Below are positions 1 to 10,334 of a stretch of DNA of 64,000 bases, in pieces (position 1 is the first letter of the stretch; each line of letters begins with the position of its first letter). Both the position numbers and the translations under genes were made by a program. Under the pieces are notes generated by a model. It worked only from the letters and a program-made list of their open reading frames with translations. It ran no database searches and was not told the origin of the DNA. The DNA comes from Volvox africanus. Lineage: Eukaryota; Chlorophyta; Chlorophyceae; Chlamydomonadales; Volvocaceae. The stretch spans positions 434,001-498,000 of the forward strand of contig BSDZ01000103.1 in NCBI GenBank assembly GCA_030268105.1, in the 5' to 3' direction.

Positions 1-117
1 GAAATCAAGCATACGTTCCTGCTCATATGCACTTTTACGTATACAGAATAAGCAAGGGATGTACATGCATATTTATGAAGGGAATGACGACATTCACTTC
101 GTCATTTCATGTCACAG

Positions 118-513
118 GGAACCTCGCCCTAAGAAAGCCGACGTACTCATCAGGTGGGGAGTACCCAGTCTCACAAGCAGTCGATGGCGACATCTCCACC
201 ACCGCCAGCACATGGCCGGATACATCATCAAAGTGGATATCGATTGACCTACGCGCAAATTGTTCAGTTAGCCGCATCGTCCTCTGGAACAATGAGGACT
301 GCTGCTGGGCCGATTATAAAGATTCAGAGATTCGTCTTGGCTTCAGGAGCATTACCGCCCTTGATGACACGTCGTACATTTCGTACAACCAACGGGTATG
401 GTCGAGTTGGGACGAACCCAATTACGATACCACCCCTTGGGCGAAATATGTGGAGGTAATCCTGAACCCGCCCGTCATGAGCCGCTGGGTAATCGTACAG
501 AGTAGTAATTTCG
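118..513 (+). CDS. Gene 1 exon: FTP (fucolectin/F5-8C-like) domain body
   Basis: Acceptor CACAG ends at 117 and donor GTGAGT starts at 514; phase 1 at both ends. The protein opens with NLALRKPTYSS, then AVDGDISTTAS, WISIDL, VSRIVLWNNEDCCW, SEIRLGF and RWVIVQSS. This is the fucolectin-tachylectin-4-pentraxin-1 order: NLA-K-P, AVDG, W-DL, I-V-W, adjacent cysteines DCC, E-I-G, R-V-V. The adjacent cysteine pair is characteristic of fucolectins, where it forms a vicinal disulphide near the sugar pocket. The closing strand is on the next exon, 3.8 kb downstream. Confidence 0.75.
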
Positions 514-3500
514 GTGAGTATGCTAACTGACCGGGTACATATGGTGAACATTTATATGTTTTTAATATTATAATTGTACGCATTTTAATCATTGCTGCAT
601 GAAACGAACCGTTTGTTGGCAATATAGGTATATGTCAGTGAGCGAATCGTGAAATAAAGGCTTCCAATACAAAACATCGTAGCATGTAGTATAATATTAA
701 AACCGGCTTTTGTGGGGCTTCACCAGGCCTTAATATCATCATCATGTATCATATATGTATATATATATATGTGTGTGTGTGTATATATATATTTTTTTTT
801 CTTAGAGGCTTGCTCTCATACATCATCAGCATCTCAGCAGGAGCTCATGGTGGGGCGGTGTAGTTACGTCTCGGTATATACAGGAAGTATCATATATATG
901 TTCATATAAATTTACGATGCTATGAGCTTACCAATTGTTCTAATCCTGAATTCTTACGACATGATCGATCGTTACATACCTACATCTGTCAAATGTTAAA
1001 CATGTAAAACATGTATATATAAACATACATGTTTCAATCGTTTTCAACATTCGACTATATATAATATTATAATGAATATATGAATGTTCATATGAATAAT
1101 ATATATTTATATTAAAATTAAATACATTTATATATAAATATTATAATACTATTCTATAATATTATAATAATTACGGTTGCATGGTATTTAAAAGTCCGAA
1201 ACTCTTTTGTTAACTTCCCAGTCACAATATCTAGTCGGTTCTGGTCCACCAAATCCTTCATCATTACCCAATCCCGGAAGAGGTTTATCTTTTTTATTTG
1301 CCGTATGTATTTGGGGGTAGAGTATTATCCGATAATTGCTTTGGAAATGGTTCTTTTCTAATATCTGCATTACGTTTACCTGTTGATCTTAAAGATTTTT
1401 GTAATGTTAGCGGGGTGTATCTGATTATTTTTGAGGAAAGCTGTGGAGTATAAATTAGCTTCATAGAAACTTTTGAAGAAAATATTGGCATTCTTATCGG
1501 ACCTGAAGGTGGTTTTTCTCCAAGTGAAAAGGAAAAACCTAGATCTACTCCTAAGATTATCTCTGTAAGTCTTGGAAATAAGGTGCAAAGAAGCGAGGTA
1601 GCTGCAATTGGCACGGTGGCATGCGTACATTTAATTAGAGGGTAAGGAAATGGATTTATCTATTGAATCAAATTACCAAGGGGTAGTAGCTGGTGTAGAC
1701 GAAGCGGGCAGGGGCACACTAGCTGGCCCTGTAGTAGCTAATGCTGTTATTGTTGATCAAAACAATTTAATTGAAGGCATCAAGGATTCCGAAAGATTGT
1801 CTAAAAATATAAGAGAAGGATTATACGTAAAAATTACCCAAAATGAAGTCTGGTCAATTGGTGTGTGCAAAAGAATTGATGAAATATACACACTAGAAGC
1901 AACAAAGAAAGCTTGTGTCATTGCGGTAGGAGGGTTGATAAAAGAGCCTTCGGTAGTAATTGTAGACGGTAATATGAAATTTAGTGATAAATGGTTTGTA
2001 AGGTATATAAAACGAGATGATACATCGATATCTATAGCTGCTGCTTCAATAATAGCAAAGGTTACCAGAGATATAATGAGGGAATTACTGCACCAGGAGT
2101 TTCCATAATATATGGGGGCAAAAAAATGCTGGTTACGGGACAAAAGAACAAATACCTGCCATAGAAAAATGGGTTGCTTCTATTCATCATCACCTAATCT
2201 TTAAGCTCAAAACTAATGCTTGAGTAATACTGCTTTAAACGGTAAGCTGCTTCTTCAATTAAATCTTTACCATAATGATTACACTGCTAGAAGCCGTTTT
2301 TAAAAATGACCCTGCTTCAGATAATGTATACTATGTAAATATATACCTATTCTAGGTTCCTTCAGGCCACCCATTTAGTTTTAGATGATGGGTCTCTTAT
2401 TTCTATTACTAAGTTTTCAAAAGAAAGGTCTATTGCTTCTGAATGTCAAGCTTCTTGTGGATATCTACTCATGAAATGAAATGGACCTGGGGAATTAAAT
2501 ATCTTAGGATGATGCCTATGGAATCTTCTTGACAAACTTGGCAAAAAATTAAAAATTCCTTAAGAAAATTTTTCAACAATATTTTCTCCTTGATCTAATA
2601 ACAATTCTTTATTATCTACATAGGAGTCAATAATGCTAATTATATTAGCAACGTTCCCCTCTGAGCTTTTATCTCCAGCACTTTTAGCACTAGGTAAAAA
2701 TGTCCTGTAACACGTTTTTAATGTTTTTAGATTATGCTGATGATAATTTTATTACGTCATCTTCATTTATTACCATCAGATCTAAAGAAGGAACACTCCC
2801 TTCGGATAAATCAAAACGTCAAAATTTTGCTTATATTGCTTCAGTTCTTGGATAGTATGATGCTTTTACACAGCTCATTACTTGGCTGAAGCTCGTGAAC
2901 AAAAATATCAACAATATCACTCTCCATATCTTCTATATGTGCTTTTCTAACTATTATATGACCTACGTTTTATTTTTGTTCAAAAATTGAACAAACCACA
3001 AACCTTGCTTTTTCGGGCCAGCAGTGGTAATAAGGATGACAGAAAAGGGTTGAACAAAACTTTAGGTGAGCGTCTGCAAGCATTTGCTAATAAAACTTTA
3101 TTAAACTAACTGGTTCTTGGTTATTTTTAAAGTGGGAAAACTTAAATTTCTTGATAAATTGGAGCATTCTAGGCATAGATCAGTTACAAATGCAGATTGA
3201 AACCAATTATTAATAATCCATAATACGCTAAGAAACATTAAACTTTCTGAAAATCCCGCAAATGGCGAATTAACTTATAGCTATAGAAATATGGGTAAAT
3301 TCATATCTTCTATATGAGCTTTTCTAACTATTATATGACCTACGTTTTTACTAAGTGGTTTATCGTAACATCCATCAAAATCCCCTTCAAGGATTTGTTC
3401 TATGATTTCTGTAGGTTTTGGGTTATCCTGAATAATCTCTGAAGGCTGTTAATAATCTTCGTTAAGTCTCTTATTAGTTCCTTCTCCCTCAAGCCATTGC

Positions 3501-6500
3501 GGCTTAATTCAGTATCTTGATCAGTAACTGAGTAACTGAGTAATTTCTTAAATGTTGGGTCTATTTTGTCTGATGAATCAAAGCTTAATAAAGGTTAATA
3601 AAGGCCCCTATTCTGTCATGAATCGATAACCGTATTTGTTTAAGTGGGTAAAAGCTGTAGCTTCGTCTTCATCACTAATTGTTTTGTAAAAAATGATCCT
3701 AGTTCCTTTTGACAATTTTGAACTACATATTCCGTGACTAACCTTAGATCCTTCCATTTACCAATTTCATTGGCATAATCTCCTAATTGGTTTTCTATAT
3801 AAGCTTCTGCACCTTCGTCAAAACGACCTCAACTATCTATTTGCGATAAGACGTGATTGAAAACCCTAAGCGATAATAAAAATGCTTTATGCCCGCCTGA
3901 CAGAGAAATTTGGCTGTTAATTTCCATGTCTATTAAACTTTATTGAAACGTTTCCTGTTCTTGTATAACTTTTTGTGTGCTTTATAAGCTCCTTGTATTT
4001 GTTCTCTAATTCTATATTAATTATACGATTTTTGTCTTGTAACTCGCTTTCAATATTTAAAACAACTAAAATAATGATAATCCTAAAAAATATATAGTAT
4101 TACTATAATAAATATTAAGACAGTTTATTATATTAAAAATATTTACCATGGGTTATATATAATAATATTATATATATGTGTTATATATGTGTGTTTTATA
4201 TGTGATTATATACGTACCCAGCCAGGTATATATATGTATACCCAGACAGGGAAGTCATTACTTGCTCGCAGGTGATACCCCCCTAAGGATTGCAGAGATT
4301 GAAGTGTACGGGACAATCGGTGAGCTTAAAAAAACAAAAATATCATGATGTTGTTAATATGGTACACCGCCCCTTGGGCTGGCGTGTGTTATATTAAACC
4401 CCGGGGGTTTATTATACACCATTGGGCACGCGTACCCATTGTTGTGGCCACTTGGGTTTGCTGGTTTGTTTTATTTAGCAGATTCGCTTGCTCTGTGCGG
4501 ACCCTATCTTTGCATCAGCCCCGATCGGACCAGCTTCTGGCCTTTCGGTGAGTTACTAAGCCATCCTGCACCTCATGCCCCACCTTAGGGATTATGGATT
4601 CGCACTTCCAGGGCGGAGTTTTTAACCGTCAATATTTAATCGTGGCACTCTATCTACCTCTCAGAGCCATGTCCTATACTTTTTGGCTAGATGCTCGAAA
4701 AAGGTTAATTAAGATTAAGGACCCAAGTAAATCAAATTGTTGGTGGAGTGGCTCGATTAGACAGCATAACCATTGTACTTGATATCTACCTGGAGAGTCG
4801 AATGAATGCTAAAACTCTGAAGCATTTAAAAGCTATTTTTTTGATTTGCAGAACCGTCGCCACCGCTACCTCCAAGACCCCCTCTTCCACCATCACCTCC
4901 GAGGCCGATGATACCCCCACCTCCACCGATGCCGCCAAGACCTCCCCGGCCACCACTGTCCCCACCGCCACGCCCGCCCCTTCCTCCTACTCCATCCCCT
5001 CGGCCACCTCGTCCGCCCTCTCCACCGTTGCCGCCTAGTCCCCGGCCCCGGGCCCCCAGCCCACCCTTTCCTCCATCGCCTCGTCCAAGTCCCCCTAGCC
5101 CGCCTGTCCCACTAAGCCCACCACCGAGGCCCCCCAGCCCGCCACCGCTACCACCCCCTTCGTCACGTCCACCTCCCAGTCCGCCTTCACCTGCTCTGGG
5201 TACATCGATATGGGTTATGCAATGTTGAATTTTATCCATGTATCATCACCCTGCACTGCGTAGGCTGGGATGTTTTGTACCTAATGCTAGGCAGCAAGGG
5301 ACTAAGAGGTCATCCACGTTGCATCAGTCGGCGTGTACATACATCTCATGATGAAGAGGTTTATCTTCGTCCTATCCGCCTAAGGAAAGCCCCGATCGGA
5401 AATGCCCCTACATCCCGGATAATATCTATAGACATCCCAATAAACATTTGAGCATTCTATAGTCGACACTGTTGTTATCTTCGAATACATAACTTATTCA
5501 GGCGCTATCCTGAATCCGTCATCCAACCCCATGCTGACCCTTTCATTTAACTTTTTGCAGTAAACATTGCGTTGTCTAAGCCGGCATATCCCGCAAGCAG
5601 TAACTTTTGGAAGGCAGCTACATATGCTGTCGATGGCAACTACACAACACTTATGGATACCTGGTCGGAAAAAGCATACAGGTGGCTGTCTGTCGATCTC
5701 GGGGCCATCTGGGATATCAGCCGTTTTGTAATCGTTAAGCGCCAGAACTACTACTCGAGTTACAGCACTGTTGACGAGGTTCGAGTTGGATATCGAAATA
5801 TCAGTGTCTTGAACGACACGTGGGCCATTCAAGATAATCCATTGGTGAAGTCAATTACGTCCAACACCACAGCTGCGGAGGTCATTGCCGACGGCGCCTA
5901 CAACTACAGCAAGTACACCGTGACATTAGATCCACCCGTCAGGGGAAGATGGATTACGGTCGAAGGGCAACTGAATAAATGTGCGTAAAGCGATCGAGCG
6001 AGGTCATCGGGCGCAGAGCTTGAATGGGTGCGAGTTGCTGTTGCAGTAACATGTATGGGTTGTACGTCCTCAATGCCGTGCTGTGTGCATCCGGAACGAA
6101 TTAGCATCCAATTTATGCATCAAACCCGTCCGTTTTATGACACCAAGAAATACTGATCTGCGCACGTGAAGGTGACCAGCAAGTATCTACTGGGCCTGTC
6201 TGTGGCGCGCTGTCCGCGACGCTCAGCTGCCCGAGCGGTTTGTACATCCTCTCGGTGATCTCAGCCTTCTACGGCCGCTCTGACAACACGACATGCCCTT
6301 TGGGAGGAGCCATGCGGAACACCAGCTGCAGCGCCCCGGGCGTCTCAGATATTGTGAAGTACAATTGCTTGGGCACAAACACATGTACGGTCTCCATGTC
6401 CTCCCTGGAGGATCCGTGTTTCGGCACCTACAAGTGGATTAACATCACTGCTTGCTGCTCAACGGGTATGTGGGTCGGAGCAGTTTAATAAGTTAGGGTC

Positions 6501-7021
6501 ACCACTTTAACATGCAACATTTGCAAATCTGTGTGTGCGACCCAGTAGTCTGTTAACGAATAGTTTGAGCTTGTCGTCGGACCGTTGATTTCTTATTCCA
6601 GCTTAGGCTTCCAAGAGTCCTGCATAACGACCACGTTTTCTCAATTTCAATTGTGCAGGTGCATATTTACAAGTTGCTGAGCTGGAAGTGTATGGCACAT
6701 CCAGTAAGGCAGCCTGGGTATGCGTAGAGATGTGTTTGATTGCCTTTCATTCTTTCTAAATGTTGATGACTGTTTTTGCCAATCGATTACTTCTTACACT
6801 GCTTGATCTATCAGCATGGTAAATCCGCAGGGACGGAAACAACTCACCCATTTTTGTGACAGTACGGCAATCATGAGATTATGCGTGAACTAATTCATCC
6901 ATTTGTTAACGGTCCGCCTTGTTATGCGTCCCTAATTACAGACACGTCACAATTGCCAATATCACCATCACCTCAGCCTACCAAGCCGACCCCACCAAGG
7001 CCGCGGCCTAGCCCACCGTGA
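118..7021 (+). CDS. Gene 1: modular lectin-type extracellular protein (FTP/F5-8C, Pro-rich, SUEL), 5' partial
   Basis: Spliced gene entering the window from the left. Exons read from splice sites and phase: 118-513, 4272-4319, 4852-5199, 5561-5980, 6172-6465, 6659-6703, 6942-7021. Every junction joins in phase 1. The order is FTP body, its last beta-strand (RIAEIEVYG), proline-rich linker, second FTP body, SUEL lectin, strand (QVAELEVYG), short proline-rich tail and stop. FTP and SUEL domains are known sugar-binding folds and PPSPPRPP linkers are typical of volvocine extracellular-matrix proteins, so a secreted glycan-binding role is likely. The start and signal peptide lie upstream of the window. 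The first intron (514-4271) contains bacterial DNA. No transcript evidence is available; exon edges are read by eye. Confidence 0.75.
514..1184. other. Gene 1 intron, AT-rich left part
   Basis: Non-coding. It holds TA/TG microsatellite stretches (about 750-800) and very AT-rich sequence with runs of TATA at 1010-1170. I see no gene here. The bacterial segment begins shortly after. Confidence 0.6.
1188..1295 (-). pseudogene. SDHAF4/DUF1674-family C-terminal fragment (bacterial)
   Basis: Reading on the minus strand, the segment ends GPEPTRYCDWEVNKRVSDF then stop. DUF1674/SDHAF4 proteins, which help assemble succinate dehydrogenase, end in a near-invariant GPEPTRYGDWE-KGR-SDF motif, so this is a confident tail match; here G is replaced by C before DWE. 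Upstream of about 1295 the frame no longer resembles the family, so only the tail survives. The gene is common in alphaproteobacteria and mitochondria-bearing eukaryotes. Its bacterial neighbours here argue for a bacterial origin. Confidence 0.65.
1365..1645 (+). pseudogene. rsmE: rsmE fragment (16S rRNA m3U1498 methyltransferase)
   Basis: Contains the SPOUT-family signature GILIGPEGGFSPSEKE (about 1487-1535), followed by SLGNKVQRSEVAAIGTV, the RsmE form of the LG-xx-LRxETA motif that binds AdoMet. Upstream, in the same frame, LRLPVDLKDF and LIIFEE fit the preceding RsmE strands, but a TAA at 1451-1453 interrupts them, so the copy is dead. The N-terminal half is missing. The stop at 1643-1645 is followed by rnhB four bases later, a bacterial operon-like arrangement. 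Confidence 0.75.
1650..2224 (+). pseudogene. rnhB: rnhB, ribonuclease HII, frameshifted
   Basis: RNase HII removes RNA from RNA-DNA hybrids. The ATG at 1650 opens a 152-codon frame with GVDEAGRGTLAGPV (catalytic D and E), IKDSERLS in place of the usual DSKKLS, VDGN (third acid) and SIIAKVTRD (fourth acid). The frame stops after HQEFP at about 2106. The expected C-terminus resumes in another frame as NAGYGTKEQIPAIEKW at about 2126-2175, ending at 2224. So the gene is nearly full length but carries frameshifts near 2105-2125. The AT-rich bacterial codon use is unlike the surrounding host exons. It cannot give intact enzyme and lies in a host intron. Confidence 0.8.
2225..2925. other. Bacterial-like AT-rich DNA, no identifiable gene
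   Basis: Short open stretches in several frames; one plus-strand piece near 2362-2460 reads HLVLDDGSLISITKFSKERS, protein-like but unrecognised. Composition matches the rsmE/rnhB block. I see no host-gene feature. Confidence 0.4.
2926..3990 (-). pseudogene. Unrecognised bacterial-like pseudogene with a repeated module
   Basis: On the minus strand, broken reading frames give protein-like text: LSGGHKAFLLSLRVF (about 3905), RFDEGAEAYIENQLGDYANE (about 3800), TEIIEQILEGDFDG (about 3380). The module KNVGHIIVRKAHIEDM occurs twice, at 2926-2971 and 3303-3347, almost identical in DNA. Several stops and frameshifts split it. I do not recognise the family. It is likely a remnant of a repeat-containing protein from the same donor as rnhB. 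Confidence 0.45.
4272..4319 (+). CDS. Gene 1 exon: closing strand of the first FTP domain
   Basis: A 48-bp exon between acceptor CTCGCAG and donor GTGAGC, phase 1 at both ends, encoding DTPLRIAEIEVYGTI. LxxAEIEVYG is the conserved final beta-strand of F5-8C/FTP domains and completes the domain begun at 118-513. Confidence 0.75.
4852..5199 (+). CDS. Gene 1 exon: proline-rich (hydroxyproline-type) linker
   Basis: Acceptor TTTGCAG to donor GTACAT, phase 1 at both ends, 116 residues that are mostly PPSP, PPRPP and SPP units, starting EPSPPLPPRPP. Such runs form rigid, glycosylated rods in volvocine pherophorins and cell-wall proteins. The opposite strand shows a long glycine-rich open frame that is only a shadow of this composition. 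Confidence 0.75.
5561..5980 (+). CDS. Gene 1 exon: second FTP domain body
   Basis: Acceptor TTTTTGCAG, donor GTGCGT, phase 1 at both ends. Encodes VNIALSKPAYPASS, YAVDGNYTT, WLSVDLGAIWDISRFV, EVRVGY and RGRWITVEG. The vicinal cysteines of the first FTP domain are replaced by NYYSS, so sugar specificity may differ. Its closing strand does not follow directly; a SUEL exon comes first. Confidence 0.75.
6172..6465 (+). CDS. Gene 1 exon: SUEL-type galactose-binding lectin domain
   Basis: Phase 1 at both ends. Encodes CGALSATLSC, SVISAFYGRSDNTTC, TSC, KYNCLGTNTCTVS, DPCFGTYKWINITACC. The pattern (L-C at the start, I-SAFYGR, spaced cysteines, C-G-xxC-V, DPC-GT-K-L-V-xxC) is that of sea-urchin-egg-lectin-like/rhamnose-binding lectin domains, which bind galactosides or rhamnosides. 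It is close to full length for the family (about 90 residues). It lies between an FTP body and that domain's last strand. Confidence 0.75.
6659..6703 (+). CDS. Gene 1 exon: closing strand of the second FTP domain
   Basis: A 45-bp exon, acceptor TTGTGCAG, donor GTAAGG, phase 1 at both ends, encoding AYLQVAELEVYGTS, the final F5-8C/FTP strand. Confidence 0.7.
6942..7021 (+). CDS. Gene 1 last exon: short proline-rich tail and stop
   Basis: Acceptor AATTACAG; reads TSQLPISPSPQPTKPTPPRP and further RPSPP, then TGA at 7019-7021. The bases CCGTGAGCG could instead be a GTGAGC donor at 7018, but that would leave phase 2, unlike the other module exons, so a true stop is preferred. A TGTAA motif about 490 bp downstream supports a gene end. 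Confidence 0.5.
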
Positions 7022-7284
7022 GCGTGTCTTGAGTGTTGAGATAAGACCTCTTCGTGTATGGTAGAGGATGCATGAATGGGTTGCTGCAGGAAGATAGTTA
7101 CCGATGTATGCAAGCTAATTGTACGTGCATGGGGCCCCGTCATCAAACATAGTCGTGATGCGATTAGGATCTCAGCCAGACACCAGGTCAAAGAGGGCTC
7201 ATTCGGAAATATCGAGATGAGCTCTTAGGTTCGGCAAGATGAACCTGTGTTCAGGAGGTCAGGAGGTTCAGGTAGATGTGTGTT

Positions 7285-7340
7285 AGGGTCGCTATGATCA
7301 TAGCGACCCTCTTGGTATCCATTCATGAATGAATACCAAG
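7285..7340. repeat. Two adjacent palindromes
   Basis: 7285-7310 is a perfect 26-bp palindrome centred on TGATCA. It is followed without a gap by 7311-7340, a 30-bp palindrome with one mismatched pair, centred on TCATGA. They lie in the gene 1 3' UTR or just beyond. Confidence 0.85.
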
Positions 7341-7513
7341 ATGTACCTCTGTTAGCAGTCGAATACGTACGGCTGGAGTTCCCCATACGAAGGCTTTCTA
7401 TGCTGTCTGTACTGTCTGAAGACTGCAACATGAAACCAGTGTGAGCGTCATGGTTGCCATGTTGGTTTTCCCTTACATGCATGAATGTGCATCCACAACC
7501 AACTGTTACACTG

Positions 7514-7518
7514 TGTAA
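7514..7518 (+). promoter_or_regulatory. TGTAA polyadenylation-type motif
   Basis: TGTAA is the usual green-algal (Chlamydomonas/Volvox) poly(A) signal. This copy lies about 490 bp after the putative gene 1 stop. Confidence 0.4.
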
Positions 7519-8147
7519 GAAGTTGCCAGCAGGCAATTAGCAGCCATATGTGCAATGAACTCGGGTCCTGTTGTACCCGCCCAATCAAAGACCCGAACGG
7601 AAAATGACCCTACACGGTCCTTCCTGGACACTATCCGTAGACACCCCAAGATACTACAGGCCCGCCCCGCGCACCCCCGAGCTCAAGACCAAACTTCAGC
7701 GAACATCGTGCAGCGGCCTTGAACTGCCACCCACCCTGACAGCGACGATTATCAAGCGCGTCCAACATCCAAGGCAGGAACATGGACAACCAACGACTGA
7801 AGGGTCAGCAGGCATTTCTTTAAATGGTAGCTATAAGAACCCGACGTTCACACAACAAAAACAGCATACTACACCTTTCTGGTATTTGTCACTATTAGCG
7901 ATTGCGGGATGATTCCCACAGCAACATGTCATGACAGTGCACCCGCGACTCTCAGCCGGCAATTAAGTCATCAGCGTCTAGCCAAACTAGAGTTGTTGTC
8001 GGCTTCAAAGTAAGCCAGGAAAGGGGCGGGTCCCCCAATATCTGTACCTGAGGATAGCTTAGATAGCAGCTTGAATATCGAGGTTTACAAACGGTACACA
8101 CACACACACACACACACAATCACACACAATCACACACACACACACAA

Positions 8148-8180
<33 letters not shown>

Positions 8181-9400
8181 ATCACACACACACACAATCA
8201 CACAATCACACACAGAGGACAGTGTGCATGAGCTGCAGTAGTTGAGAGTGATACGTTTCAATTCCAAACCTTAAAATCTGCGCCCATAGCGTGCCGTGGC
8301 GCGTCGCACGCGTGCATGGTGTGTTGTGCACCGTGGCTACACGCCGCATCCACGCCGCATCACGCCACACGTCATGCGTGCAAATTGTTGAGTTTCACAA
8401 GTTTGCAGTAAAGCAGATTATTTTTAATATGTACTTATATGCTCAAATAATATATCGGTTTAAAATGAGAGGCAAAGGTTGGACCGCGGCTGGGAAAATC
8501 CAGCCTGAGAAACTTGTTTATACCCATTTGACGATACCCAGTCCGCAGAATAGAGGAGCTTTCGATATATTATATACAGTAAAAAATGATTTATGTCTTG
8601 TCCTTGTCATTCGGTTGGAATATGGTAACGGTTGTGAAACCTTGCGGACCGATCGTTAACCCCTTTGCTTTACCCCAAGGCAAAAATCAGCTCAATCTAG
8701 GCAAACAAAGCTGGGATAAGGGAACAGGGGCATCACACATCCAACCCAGAAAGCATAGGTTTCTCAGAATGAGAAGACAGGTTCTTGGACGATAGTACGC
8801 TAAGTTGTATGCACACTGTATGTGAGAATCCCTGTAGCAGCAGTCGTCTTAACGATGCTAGAGTTTCTATGCGGAAGCATAAACTTATTCAGCTTAGGAA
8901 TGGCTCGAAAGTCTGACAATGCAGCAAACTGGTACATCTACAGGTGTTAAACTGCCAGCCATGGTGAGGAGTTCTAGATGGAACCAGCTGTGGTTGAGAG
9001 TCAATCGCAGGCATATGTGTACGTGTGGATTGGGACTTAATTTTTGCACATATCTTGTTGTCCTTGTCATTCAGTTGGAGTCCTGGTGAACCCCACAGAC
9101 TAAGGTGAAGTATTTCCGAACATCACGGACAAAGGACCAGGTGCACGGTGCAGAAACTCACCCTAAGTCAAACAGCTTAACATATTAAACTTAGGCACCG
9201 GAATCATCATTTTCAACGCAGCAACACTGGACAAGCAAGCTGACACTATGCCTCGAGCCACAAAGACACACCAAAGTCCGGGCGAGCAATAGATGTTACA
9301 AACAGCTAAAGAAGCATCTCAGCTTCGGGAAAGATATAGCGACTTGGCGATAAGGTCGTACATAAGACCCTTCGCATTCGTGATCCAGATGCAGTTCTGT
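7519..9400. other. Intergenic region without recognised genes
   Basis: Only short open frames with no family resemblance. A stretch near 7589-7650 resembles 5394-5450 of the gene 1 intron (both run through CCGA-CGGAAA and CCCTACA to TAGACA-CCC), suggesting a dispersed repeat. Confidence 0.5.
8098..8215. repeat. CA microsatellite
   Basis: (CA)n interrupted several times by AATCACAC units over about 118 bp. Confidence 0.95.
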
Positions 9401-10223
9401 CCTGACAAAGCGTCTAGCTAACAAAAACTAATTAATACAGAATAAGATGGAAGAAGTCTGACCGAATATCACAACATTAAAATCAGTACATATATCTGTA
9501 TATATTTAGCTAGTTATCCATTGCAGAATCTATAAAATCGGGATTCGTTGTCTTGCGTTGCCATCTGTATCGTTAATGCGCCATCTAACGATTGTCTAGA
9601 TCGAGCCGGCAAACATAATTAACGGGCATTAGAATGGCATGAATTTTTAAGTAATAATATTTGTTATATTATTACTTCAATGCTGGCATGATTGACACCT
9701 AAGTGTGAGAAGTGCGATGACCACGGTGGTTCGTCGGCAACCGAATATTGATGTTCGGCCATTCTTATTGCAAAAATGCCGGGAAGGCTTGGCAATAATG
9801 TATGTTAATATCGTGATACGTTGCTAGGGTTTATCACACTTGCGGATCGACGATCTGGTGTGAGATGTACCGTGCATCAGTATTATGAGTATAGTACGCG
9901 TGAGGACGGCCGAATAGCACAAGCTTTTGCCAAGCTCCAACCGGATTTCATCATATTGAAATATATTACACTGTGATTGGCCCGAGCCAAGCCTAAGCAT
10001 TGATAGTCGGTTAGATGATGATTGCCTGGCGTCGGTTCTGATAGCTGAATCCACTGCATCGCGTCTAATTGACTGTAAGCTGTAACCTTTTCGCTCCTTA
10101 ACACACATGGAGATAGTTATATAATAATGACGTTTTATCCAGCATCATCACAACAATTCTGCCAAAAGGACGGCTTAATAGCACAAGCTTTTACCAAGCT
10201 CAAACCGGATTATCATCAATATT

Positions 10224-10260
<37 letters not shown>

Positions 10261-10334
10261 ATACACTGTGATTGGCCCGAGCCAACCCTGAGCATTGACA
10301 GCTGGTTAGATGACGATTGCCTGGCGTTGGTTCT
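9400..10334 (+). mobile_element. Old gypsy-type LTR, left part (interrupted by copia 1)
   Basis: Diverged relative of the 824-bp gypsy LTRs further right. Landmarks occur in the same order: AT palindrome at about 9648-9678, CCGAATATTGATGTTCGG, ATGCCGGGAAGGCTTGG, GAGGACGGCCGAATAG, GGCCCGAGCCAAGCC and GATGATGATTGCCTGGCG. It continues at 41,433 after the copia insertion. An internal segment is duplicated: 9891-10101 is repeated from about 10,155. The left edge is uncertain. Confidence 0.65.
10330..10334. repeat. Copia 1 target-site duplication, left (GTTCT)
   Basis: GTTCT directly before the left copia LTR. The same five bases follow the right LTR at 41,433-41,437. Confidence 0.85.

Larger units (their letters stand above)
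1185..4070. other. Insert of bacterial (Rickettsiales-like) DNA in a gene 1 intron
   Basis: Low-GC block carrying remnants of at least three recognisable bacterial genes in close bacterial spacing: DUF1674 tail on minus, then rsmE and rnhB on plus four bases apart. About 1.8 kb of other broken coding sequence follows. All are interrupted by stops or frameshifts. Flanking host exons 118-513 and 4272-4319 are intact and in phase, so the insert sits in an intron. Rickettsial DNA in volvocine nuclear genomes has been reported (Volvox carteri), which fits. The source lineage is inferred from gene content and base composition only. Edges are approximate. Confidence 0.7.

Noticed and set aside
27..117. 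Frame upstream of the first FTP exon as part of the protein
   Set aside because: A CACAG acceptor at 117 and FTP phase place the exon start at 118; the upstream text is intronic.
4826..5239. Long glycine-rich minus-strand frame
   Set aside because: Exact shadow of the proline-rich exon; CCN codons read as NGG on the other strand.
7571..7912. 113-codon plus frame
   Set aside because: No family, no splice context, and part of it resembles a dispersed repeat.
8098..8215. CA tract as a regulatory element
   Set aside because: Ordinary microsatellite with no supporting context.
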